Part shown: positions 50,024 to 55,791 of the stretch, piece by piece | Layout of the letters: the number at the start of each line of letters is the position of its first letter | How positions within the stretch are numbered: position 1 is the first letter of the stretch | Virus record (IMG/VR): IMGVR_UViG_3300031841_002239 | Location: 1 to 55,791 of that record | DNA: 55,791 nt | DNA from: a virus | Direction: 5' to 3' (one strand) | Notes under the pieces: model-generated | The model's input: only the letters and a program-made list of their open reading frames with translations | Databases searched by the model: none | Told to the model about the DNA's origin: nothing | Made by a program: the position numbers and the translations under genes

Positions 50024-50731
50024 TTATATACAAGTATTTATCTTCCAAACATAATCTGTGTAAGTCATAAACGGTTTATTGTTGGCAGTTATGCTTGTTA
50101 ATAAATCATTTGTATATTTTAATTCAAACTTCACAGACTCCTGTAAAGCAGGCCAATGCCATTGTTCATTTTTATTTGGTTGCACCAATAAATGATTGAT
50201 TGGCATTTGTTCTAAATGCCAGTTGTCTGTTAATCTGTATTCTGTGTGTTTAAAATTTCTGCAATCCTGGTCTTTAAGTGTAGTAAGTTTAAATATTCCT
50301 CCCTCTGTAACTGTATTACTATAGTCTAAAAATAAAACATTTACTCTATCAAAATACGAATTATGGAAGTACAGTCTTGTTCTGCCAGGATGTACATCAA
50401 AATAAGGCTTGCCTTTTATAATAGTAAAATTAATAACAATAAAGTCATCAAACAAATTACCTGAAAGTAAATCCTGTTGTAACAACCATATGTTTACCAA
50501 TTTGTCCATTGTTTGACTTACTGGACTATCAGGTGTTTGTACTTTCCATATAAAGTTATTAAAGTCTTGTCTAACACGTTCTATAAGTGTAGGTAAGTGA
50601 CCGTAGTCTCCCACAGCATTAACTATTTCAGATAGTTTGCTGATTCCAGTGTATGCTGTTGCGCCATGCTTTTTAGCACTATGCAGTAAGCCAAGTAAGT
50701 CTGTGTTGTAAGCACCATCAATATCTGTCAT
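50024..50731 (-). CDS. Hypothetical protein, 235 aa
   Basis: No domain recognised. The first half is helical and the second half strand-rich, with YFDVHPGRTRLYFHNSYFDR. It is coupled to the upstream gene by a 14-base overlap. Probably a virion or assembly protein by neighbourhood only. Confidence 0.6.
   Translation of the reverse strand: MTDIDGAYNTDLLGLLHSAKKHGATAYTGISKLSEIVNAVGDYGHLPTLIERVRQDFNNFIWKVQTPDSPVSQTMDKLVNIWLLQQDLLSGNLFDDFIVINFTIIKGKPYFDVHPGRTRLYFHNSYFDRVNVLFLDYSNTVTEGGIFKLTTLKDQDCRNFKHTEYRLTDNWHLEQMPINHLLVQPNKNEQWHWPALQESVKFELKYTNDLLTSITANNKPFMTYTDYVWKINTCI
50035..50042 (-). promoter_or_regulatory. Late promoter box GATAAATA before 112-aa gene
   Basis: GATAAATACTTGT on the minus strand, 33 bases before ATG 50002; the leader carries a GGAG site. 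Confidence 0.7.
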
Positions 50732-50948
50732 ACTCTTGGCCGTCCCAGGTTAATCTAAATGTATTATATATGTCTTCGTTTTTAAATGTTGCCACTAAGC
50801 CTTTGCCTTTTACTCTATCAAGCTCTATGTCCTGAAACAAATAGAAGTATCTGGCACACCAAAGTAATACTTCACCTTTGATGTGATTACATTTCATACT
50901 TGCAGGTATTCCACTTCCTCCTGCCGGCAATTTAAATCGAACTTGCAT
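50718..50948 (-). CDS. Hypothetical late protein, 76 aa
   Basis: ATG 50948 (MQVRFKLPAGGSG...) is chosen because it sits 5 bases after a late box; the longer frame runs into the divergent promoter. It is short, soluble and basic, with a conserved-looking MKCNHIKGEVLLWCARY. Unknown. Confidence 0.6.
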   Translation of the reverse strand: MQVRFKLPAGGSGIPASMKCNHIKGEVLLWCARYFYLFQDIELDRVKGKGLVATFKNEDIYNTFRLTWDGQEYDRY

Positions 50949-50953
50949 GTCGA

Positions 50954-50961
50954 TATTTATG
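50954..50961 (-). promoter_or_regulatory. Late box CATAAATA, 5 bases before ATG 50948
   Basis: CATAAATA-TCGAC-ATG on the minus strand. It shares its first base with the plus-strand box, so the two promoters are back to back. Confidence 0.58.
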
Positions 50962-50968
50962 ATAAATA
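50961..50968 (+). promoter_or_regulatory. Late box GATAAATA, 5 bases before ATG 50974
   Basis: GATAAATA-GTTGC-ATG on the plus strand, the same close pattern as at 38165 and 40666 on the minus strand. Confidence 0.68.
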
Positions 50969-50973
50969 GTTGC

Positions 50974-51330
50974 ATGAGGATAACAGAAATAGATAATTAT
51001 AAAAATTACGACAATCCCACCAATACTGAACTTGATAAAGAAATGAAACAAGCAGACGATATGTATTGGAAAAAGAAAGCAAAAGAGTTGGAGTTTGGTG
51101 GCTTACCACATCCTTACAGTAAACCATATCATTTTGTGAGTACCTTTAGAGGTAAAGTATCTGGACAAGGACCTCTGAGTGGTAAAACATTAAACAAGAT
51201 ACCAGGATCACACAGTGACTGGATTAAACATGGATTTCAAAAATCTAAAAGGCCAGACTTTGAAGGCTCTACAACTTATTATATAAATGCTACTGTTCTG
51301 AAGCATCTGGTTGACACAAATAAACTTTAA
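50974..51330 (+). CDS. Hypothetical late protein, 118 aa
   Basis: ATG 50974 (MRITEIDNYKNYDN...) is chosen because of the late box; an earlier ATG at 50947 overlaps both promoters. The protein is charged, with YWKKKAKELEFGGLPHPYSKP and later SGQGPLSGKTLNKIPG. It is soluble and of unknown function. It is the first plus-strand gene in the right part. Confidence 0.6.
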   Translation: MRITEIDNYKNYDNPTNTELDKEMKQADDMYWKKKAKELEFGGLPHPYSKPYHFVSTFRGKVSGQGPLSGKTLNKIPGSHSDWIKHGFQKSKRPDFEGSTTYYINATVLKHLVDTNKL

Positions 51331-51474
51331 CCATTTATAAAGACTTGACTTTTAAAAAATTCGTGCTACACTCACGATTACTTGTTCGTATAGACAGGGC
51401 TATACGAGACTCGGCAGGTTTGCGGAGTAAATCCACTACCCGCCGTCGAGCGGTAAGGAATCAAGGGCATACTT
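51331..51474. ncRNA. Structured GC-rich RNA with its own sigma70-type promoter (candidate)
   Basis: A TTGACT-N16-TACACT promoter (51345-51372) points to the right into a GC-rich stretch of about 95 bases. This holds a perfect 8-bp hairpin TCGTATAG-ACAGGG-CTATACGA, a CTCG/CGAG-closed domain with GCGG/CCGC arms and a CCG/CGG mini-stem, and has no frame. It lies between convergent genes. A pure terminator role is the alternative. Confidence 0.55.
51345..51372 (+). promoter_or_regulatory. Sigma70-type promoter for candidate ncRNA
   Basis: -35 TTGACT at 51345-51350, 16 bases, -10 TACACT at 51367-51372. It belongs to the same family as the minus-strand promoters but faces a non-coding stretch. Confidence 0.6.
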
Positions 51475-51711
51475 CTAGTTGAAGAATCGGCGATATGTTT
51501 TTAGCACCCACAAGTTAAACTTAGGCTTCTCCCATTGGCGTTCGTGTACATAGTATAAAAACATTTTAGTGAGCACTTCTAGACTGGCAATACTGGCACC
51601 CATAGTAACATTTCCAGTTATTAACCAAGACAGAAGAAAGGTATCAGCACTTGCTAGAACTCTCCAGGTGCATGTTTTTACCAAACTAATTATATGGGCT
51701 CGTTTCTTCAT
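51475..51711 (-). CDS. DUF2061 membrane protein, 78 aa
   Basis: The segment LVKTCTWRVLASADTFLLSWLITG and KMFLYYVHERQW are typical of DUF2061, a short two-helix membrane protein. In bacteria it is found alone or fused to adenylylsulfate kinase. Function unknown. It is the last minus-strand gene before the plus-strand block and ends close to the candidate ncRNA. Confidence 0.85.
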   Translation of the reverse strand: MKKRAHIISLVKTCTWRVLASADTFLLSWLITGNVTMGASIASLEVLTKMFLYYVHERQWEKPKFNLWVLKTYRRFFN

Positions 51712-51719
51712 ATAATTAT

Positions 51720-52412
51720 TTAACTGATCCTGGTGTTAAAGTAATCAGCCCACATAATGTTTTGCTGTATAGATAAGTGATTAAATGTTTTACTGTTATA
51801 TATCTGTGTGGGTATTGTACCATTAAGAGTCATTATGTCTATATAAGTATCCATAAACTCTGCAAATAGTTCTACACAATCGTTGTTTACACTAAACCAT
51901 ACATGTGGAATTGCTAAATCCTGTAGCATACATAATGCTTTAATAGTATACTGATGCTGAGTTTTATCTGGTAGCTCTCCACTTATAACCTTTCGCTGAC
52001 ACTCTAACAGAAATTGTTTGCTGTAATTACTTAATCCAGTATCGTCATCTAACCAATTTAAATCTCTTACTCCCCATCTGCCAGGATTGGTATCAGGTTT
52101 AACATCACACTCTGGTGGTTGTCCAGTACGAGTTTCACACCAGTTCCAGAAGTTTGTCATGTTTTGACTGTTTATACCCAATGAGGTAGGCATATGAATT
52201 CTGCTACAGGGAGGATAGTCATATATAACATAGTCTGGTAATTCTGAATGTTCCACAGCATATTTCAGCATCAGATACTGACTGCGTGGCGATTGTGGTG
52301 TGGTAGCATAAACTATGGGCTCACAATTTAATTGAGATATCCAGTCACGTTTGCCTCCACCACGATAGTAGCCACTACAAAAACTGCCACCAAATATCCA
52401 TACTGTATTCAT
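51720..52412 (-). CDS. SGNH-hydrolase-like protein, 230 aa
   Basis: Starts WIFGGSFCSGYY with S10 as block I serine in a G-x-S context. Near the end FNHLSIQQN gives a His for block V. Between them are Trp-rich, acidic stretches unlike enzymes of known specificity. SGNH proteins are esterases or acyltransferases. No signal peptide. A late box (TATAAATA) sits 7 bases before the ATG. The base composition is less AT-rich than the rest of the window. Confidence 0.65.
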   Translation of the reverse strand: MNTVWIFGGSFCSGYYRGGGKRDWISQLNCEPIVYATTPQSPRSQYLMLKYAVEHSELPDYVIYDYPPCSRIHMPTSLGINSQNMTNFWNWCETRTGQPPECDVKPDTNPGRWGVRDLNWLDDDTGLSNYSKQFLLECQRKVISGELPDKTQHQYTIKALCMLQDLAIPHVWFSVNNDCVELFAEFMDTYIDIMTLNGTIPTQIYNSKTFNHLSIQQNIMWADYFNTRIS

Positions 52413-52419
52413 ATATCTT

Positions 52420-52427
52420 TATTTATA
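52420..52427 (-). promoter_or_regulatory. Late box TATAAATA, 7 bases before ATG 52412
   Basis: Exact T4 consensus on the minus strand, divergent from the box at 52440-52447. Confidence 0.68.
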
Positions 52428-52439
52428 AACTACTGACTT

Positions 52440-52447
52440 AATAAATA
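52440..52447 (+). promoter_or_regulatory. Late box AATAAATA, 6 bases before ATG 52454
   Basis: AATAAATA-CTGATC-ATG on the plus strand, the start of the plus-strand block. Confidence 0.62.
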
Positions 52448-52453
52448 CTGATC

Positions 52454-53008
52454 ATGAACGTGGAAATGATTAATCCAAAATACCCTGTGTGGAGTATTAC
52501 TGATATGGAACTCACACAATTAGATTACAGGCGTGGTGAATCCAAAGGGTACCCTGGCAGATATCATTTAGATATCGTTAGCCCGGCAGACGATATCAAT
52601 CAGTTTGTGTCAGAATGGTGTAAACAATATGCTGATATAATTCGAATTGCTAAATCTGATAACATAGAACTCTGGGGTCAGATCTGGAAACACTATGCTG
52701 ACAATATCAGTATATCAGAAAATGTAGAGTTTACAGCAGATGAGCCTGGCTTCGCAATGGGACCACACACTGATAACAGATGGATAGTGGCAGTACTGAT
52801 AATTAATTTAGTGGACAATCCTGGAGGCAGTACCAATTTCCCACACCTGGACTGGCAGGCTTCAGATGCAGAGGGCGATGGTGTGTTCTTTTTGAACCAC
52901 ATTAATACTGCTCACAGTATCGATTGGCAAGGCACAACAGACAGATGGATAGCATACCACACTATCACAATAGAGGACATATATGAAAATATTAATACTG
53001 GGAGATAG
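52454..53008 (+). CDS. 2OG-Fe(II) oxygenase-like protein, 184 aa
   Basis: Catalytic pattern is complete: H105-x-D107 (GPHTDNRW), distal H154 (NTAHSIDWQG) and R164 (TTDRWIAYHT) at the usual spacing for 2-oxoglutarate-dependent dioxygenases. The WQASDAEGDGVFFLNHI strand also fits. It could hydroxylate a protein, a base or a sugar. The next gene overlaps its end by 26 bases. Part of a co-linear plus-strand block. Confidence 0.8.
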   Translation: MNVEMINPKYPVWSITDMELTQLDYRRGESKGYPGRYHLDIVSPADDINQFVSEWCKQYADIIRIAKSDNIELWGQIWKHYADNISISENVEFTADEPGFAMGPHTDNRWIVAVLIINLVDNPGGSTNFPHLDWQASDAEGDGVFFLNHINTAHSIDWQGTTDRWIAYHTITIEDIYENINTGR

Positions 53009-53573
53009 TTGGGCGGCTGACTGGAGCGGTCAGTATGATCAGTATCAGGGCTGGCCTAACATACTGGCAGAACATCATAATGTCACTAACCGAGCACAGG
53101 CAGGTGTAAGCCAGTATAGTATCAACCAGCAACTACATCAGTCAGACATTGCTGACTATGACACCATAATAGTCAGTATCACATCGCCCTACAGACTGTA
53201 TACTCCGCAACACCCTGTACATCAGACTGGCTTACATGCCAATAGTGATTTAATATATACAGATTTAGAATATCATTTAACCCAACAACCAGATAACCCA
53301 CAAATACAGAGTGCTATAGGTTTTTATCGACATCACTTTGATACTGCTCAGGCAGAGTATATACATCGACTGCTGGTGCGTGACCTGTTAAGCGATCTGG
53401 AGCCCAATAACACCATAGTGACCAGTAACATAGCACATAACGAAATTGTGGTGGATCACATGTTCACTTATGTGGACGGCCACAGCATACATCAGAGTTA
53501 CCCAGGCAAAATTAATCACATGAATGAAGAAGGCAATCAGTTGTTTGCCCACAGCATACAGAGTTTGTTATGA
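52983..53573 (+). CDS. SGNH/GDSL hydrolase-like protein, 196 aa
   Basis: Block I LGDSWAADW (S9), a glycine block II (AGVSQYSINQQL), a block III candidate (VSITSPYRLY) and block V NHMNEEGN with the catalytic His. All elements are in the right order and the length fits. No signal peptide, so it acts in the cell or virion. It overlaps both neighbours. Confidence 0.78.
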   Translation: MKILILGDSWAADWSGQYDQYQGWPNILAEHHNVTNRAQAGVSQYSINQQLHQSDIADYDTIIVSITSPYRLYTPQHPVHQTGLHANSDLIYTDLEYHLTQQPDNPQIQSAIGFYRHHFDTAQAEYIHRLLVRDLLSDLEPNNTIVTSNIAHNEIVVDHMFTYVDGHSIHQSYPGKINHMNEEGNQLFAHSIQSLL

Positions 53574-54268
53574 AAATTAGTCGGCATGTGGTAGACGGAT
53601 ATCCAGTATGGATAATAAAAAATGCACTCAGTAAACAGGTGTGCAGAAAATGGTTTGAATTCTATCAGAAGGAGGTGGTGTTCTGTGCCGGCAGTACTGA
53701 GTCAGATGATAACAAACAGGTCACATGGTGTAGTGGCAATACTGCTGAACAGATGTATCAGGTGTTTGGAGACAATCCCTATCTGCCAGACTGGAATACT
53801 GAACATGGGACCGAATTCACACACCAGCATGTACATCGTTGCCATGTTAATCTGTTTACTGACCAGCACACCTTTGTGGGACATCGTGATGTGGATAAAT
53901 CAGAACCCAAATCCGGATTAGTTACACTATGGTTTGGTAACCCTGGCTGGCAAACTGACTGGCAGGGCGGCTTCTATCTGGGAGAATCAGATGAACTGTA
54001 TGTGCCCAATGAGTTCAACACACAGGTTATATTTCCACATCAGTTATGGCATCGCATAGAAAGTGTATCGGAACCTCATCAGTTCAGACTCACAGTATAT
54101 GTGGGTTATTGTGATACCAAACTCCGTGCGTTTACTCCCACAGATATGCATAATCACTGGAGCAGAGATCCAGTCAGTAACAGACGCATAAACAGACATG
54201 TGGTGCTTCAGTATGGTGGCTCATCCAGTCAGCGAGTTCGCTGGCATCCAGTATTACCTGATAAATGA
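53570..54268 (+). CDS. 2OG-Fe(II) oxygenase (prolyl-hydroxylase-like), 232 aa
   Basis: H105-x-D107 (VGHRDVD), distal H161 (FPHQLWHRIE) and R173 (QFRLTVYV) are present, with PNEFNTQVIFPHQLWH as in prolyl-4-hydroxylase-like proteins. The substrate is unknown. Virion or host surface modification is possible. It overlaps the upstream and downstream genes by 4 bases each. Confidence 0.83.
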   Translation: MKISRHVVDGYPVWIIKNALSKQVCRKWFEFYQKEVVFCAGSTESDDNKQVTWCSGNTAEQMYQVFGDNPYLPDWNTEHGTEFTHQHVHRCHVNLFTDQHTFVGHRDVDKSEPKSGLVTLWFGNPGWQTDWQGGFYLGESDELYVPNEFNTQVIFPHQLWHRIESVSEPHQFRLTVYVGYCDTKLRAFTPTDMHNHWSRDPVSNRRINRHVVLQYGGSSSQRVRWHPVLPDK

Positions 54269-54888
54269 AGACCGTGTCAGGTTTCTGGGACGTGCCTGAC
54301 AATCCCAAACCCAGTTATCAGCAGGGTCACATACAGAGTGTGAAATGGGATCAGACAGATTTATTCCTGACAGAACACAATTTCCCATATGAACACCTAC
54401 CAGCACACCAGATACTGACTGATAAAACACCCCGAAACCCTGAGTATTTAAAGTTTGGCAGACAGATATCAGCCACCGCACTAAAACGTTTAACTCCCAT
54501 ACTGACCAGTAAAATACTGTTACTGAAACATCTGGCAGAACTTTACCCAGCAGAAGACTACTATATGTGGATAGACTGTGTGAATACTGAAAACCTGGCG
54601 GAAATCAGTAATACTGAATCAGATAAAATCCTGTGCAGTCAGTATACTGGAGACAGATGGGAACGACAGAACATCACACTATATGGAGATATACCGAATC
54701 CATACCAGACCTGGTTATTAGCACAGGTGATCAAAGTACCAGCACACAGACTGGATAAACTGTGTGATGCCTATGTGGAAGCCGTAAAATATGTTGACAG
54801 CAGATATCCAGTTACTGATGCAGAGTTTCCGTTAGCCAGGGTATATGATCAACATCCTGATTGGTTTGAAATCATAAACAGGCCTTAA
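54265..54888 (+). CDS. Hypothetical protein of the SGNH/2OG block, 207 aa
   Basis: Begins MKTVSGFWDVPDNPKPSYQQ, with a YMWIDCVNTENLAEISN strand. The DCVN acidic site recalls GT-A glycosyltransferases, but no DxD is clear. The codon use is like its block neighbours. Unrecognised. Confidence 0.65.
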   Translation: MKTVSGFWDVPDNPKPSYQQGHIQSVKWDQTDLFLTEHNFPYEHLPAHQILTDKTPRNPEYLKFGRQISATALKRLTPILTSKILLLKHLAELYPAEDYYMWIDCVNTENLAEISNTESDKILCSQYTGDRWERQNITLYGDIPNPYQTWLLAQVIKVPAHRLDKLCDAYVEAVKYVDSRYPVTDAEFPLARVYDQHPDWFEIINRP

Positions 54889-54897
54889 CGGGTATCT

Positions 54898-54905
54898 GAT
54901 AAATA
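54898..54905 (+). promoter_or_regulatory. Late box GATAAATA, 5 bases before ATG 54911
   Basis: GATAAATA-GTATT-ATG on the plus strand, between the stop of one gene and the ATG of the next. Confidence 0.68.
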
Positions 54906-54910
54906 GTATT

Positions 54911-55534
54911 ATGAACGACAACATGCAGGACATCTTAAAGAACTATTACGCCAGTGGTGGGAAGACTCTGTTCGAATCCGCAGAACAGTCTGACAGCACA
55001 ATACCAGACCGAGCCCGTAAAATAATAGCCACTTACAGCAGACAATCTGGATTTAAATCACCTGTGAAACCAGACATAGCCGCTATATCAGGTACTCCTG
55101 AAGAGGATTTACTTGCAGAAATAGAAAGCCAGTTGGTTAAAAGTTATACCAGTGACTCTAAAGTTGATTATAGTTATGTGAATAAAGCATGGCGACTGCA
55201 TGTAATGAATTTAAAGATGTCTATTCCTTCAAGGCATATGCTCAAAAGAATCCCAATGCCAAAAATGAATCAGAATTTTATCAACAATCTTGCTAAACAG
55301 GATGCCACAAGATATTTAACAATGTATCTGCAAGACACCGATCTGGATCATCCAGTTCTGGGTGATCATCCAGTTCTGGATCATCCAGTAAAAGCAAAAA
55401 CAGGCTTTGACGGTCGCCAGAGAAGCTCTGTAAAAGCAAAAAAGTTATCAGATTTAGTTCTAAATCAGCCTTTAAAAGCAAAAGCAAAAAAGTTATCAAA
55501 GTTATCAGATTTAGTTCTAAAAAAGCCTTTTTGA
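54911..55534 (+). CDS. Hypothetical protein with degenerate C-terminal repeats, 207 aa
   Basis: The first 130 residues (NMQDILKNYYASGGKTLFE...) appear globular and helical. The rest consists of repeated DHPVLD and KAKKLSDLVL units encoded by tandem DNA repeats (about 55340-55525). The repeats are AT-rich, unlike the first part. The C-terminus may be a repeat-expanded tail. Function unknown. Confidence 0.6.
   Translation: MNDNMQDILKNYYASGGKTLFESAEQSDSTIPDRARKIIATYSRQSGFKSPVKPDIAAISGTPEEDLLAEIESQLVKSYTSDSKVDYSYVNKAWRLHVMNLKMSIPSRHMLKRIPMPKMNQNFINNLAKQDATRYLTMYLQDTDLDHPVLGDHPVLDHPVKAKTGFDGRQRSSVKAKKLSDLVLNQPLKAKAKKLSKLSDLVLKKPF
55340..55525 (+). repeat. Two tandem imperfect repeat clusters in the 54911 gene
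   Basis: First, GATCATCCAGTTCTGG occurs with small changes three times (about 55347-55390). Second, a unit built on AAAGCAAAAAAGTTATCAGA and TTTAGTTCTAAA occurs twice (about 55430-55525). Both keep the reading frame. Confidence 0.75.
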
Positions 55535-55722
55535 ACCCTTAATTTTATACAATCCCAATAGTTGACGGAAGGGTCTTAAACAGACAGTAGACTTTTTCTG
55601 ACGAAAAAAAATTTTTCTGCCCAGACTGGGCTTCTATAGTGGTCAAACAAAAATGGGCTCGTATATAGCCCTGCTGTCATGAAATATCACTTTCTGTCGA
55701 CATACTGGTCGGGGTGGGGATT
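55535..55722. other. 188-base gap with two small hairpins
   Basis: No gene is seen. It holds CCCAGACTGGG and a GGGCT/AGCCC hairpin at about 55652-55670, plus A/T runs near 55600-55615. These could end converging transcripts. Confidence 0.5.
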
Positions 55723-55791
55723 TTATATATTTTCTGACTTTTCCAGGAATTCCAGAATGTCTGCCTGGTCGTGACCGTCTGCCATCATGAG
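55723..55791 (-). CDS. C-terminal end of an unknown minus-strand gene (partial)
   Basis: An open frame enters from the right edge on the minus strand and ends at TAA 55725-55723. The readable end is MMADGHDQADILEFLEKSEN then Ile and stop. The two Met codons could be the start, making a 21-residue peptide, or internal. Too short to name. Confidence 0.4.
   Translation of the reverse strand, partial: LMMADGHDQADILEFLEKSENI

Noticed and set aside
51379-51474. Cobalamin riboswitch or tRNA
   Set aside because: Pieces resembling the B12 element (ACCTGCC, AATCC...CCCGC) lie on opposite strands or in the wrong order, and no tRNA fold can be made.
1-55791. Prophage attachment sites or integrase
   Set aside because: No integrase, excisionase, tRNA gene or att-like direct repeats were found; content is that of a lytic phage.

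Overview
The window looks like part of the genome of an AT-rich, T4-like marine myovirus. The diagnostic genes are a T4-type replisome: DNA polymerase gp43, sliding clamp gp45, clamp loader gp44, RNase H and DsbA. A T4 E-type lysozyme, PhoH, large tail-fibre-like proteins, a spanin pair and dozens of short, tightly overlapping phage genes agree with this. Most genes lie on the minus strand. The host cannot be read directly. A TonB-dependent receptor, a membrane-anchored cytochrome c and host-type sigma70 promoters point to a respiring marine Gram-negative bacterium, probably a proteobacterium (inference).

Layout. (1) 1-6925, minus: cytochrome c (cut by the edge), glutaredoxin, cold-shock protein, small unknowns, RNase H, QueE, FolE and a phosphoribosyltransferase. 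A consensus promoter at 6932-6959 precedes this run. (2) 6961-12616, minus: GalE-like epimerase, glycosyltransferase, histone-like protein, QueD-like protein, DpdA-type transglycosylase and gp45, behind a promoter at 12641-12668. (3) 12688-18053, minus: gp43, DsbA, an EF-hand membrane protein, unknowns and a HAD phosphatase. (4) 18726-19071, minus: tandem glutamine-type riboswitch aptamers upstream of a 54-residue peptide gene. (5) 19136-28276, minus: tail-fibre and other virion genes with late promoters. (6) 28313-32393, minus: lysozyme, an unknown, ClpA and a DnaJ/CbpA-like protein. (7) 32474-35728: a full-length TonB-dependent receptor between terminators. (8) 35908-38159: spanins and virion-like unknowns. 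(9) 38361-51711: PhoH (plus strand), a radical SAM protein, gp44, sugar-nucleotide genes, a GroES-like protein, a DnaE-like fragment, a VOC-like protein, ClpP, SufE and DUF2061. (10) 51720-55534: a less AT-rich block of SGNH-hydrolase-like and 2OG-Fe(II)-oxygenase-like genes, mostly on the plus strand.

Expression can be partly read from the DNA. A family of TTGAC(A/T)-N16/17-TATAAT promoters stands before replication, nucleotide-modification, chaperone/protease and sugar genes. T4-late-like NATAAATA boxes stand before virion and lysis genes. Several late boxes lie only 5-7 bases before the ATG, which suggests leaderless or nearly leaderless late mRNAs.

Four systems stand out. The first is a 7-deazaguanine DNA-modification pathway (FolE, QueD-like, QueE, DpdA) with no QueC in view. 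The second is a phage-encoded proteostasis set (ClpA, ClpP, DnaJ-like, GroES-like). The third is the tandem glutamine riboswitch with its peptide. The fourth is envelope and redox cargo: TonB receptor, cytochrome c, glutaredoxin and SufE. All assignments come from reading motifs by eye; no database search was run.
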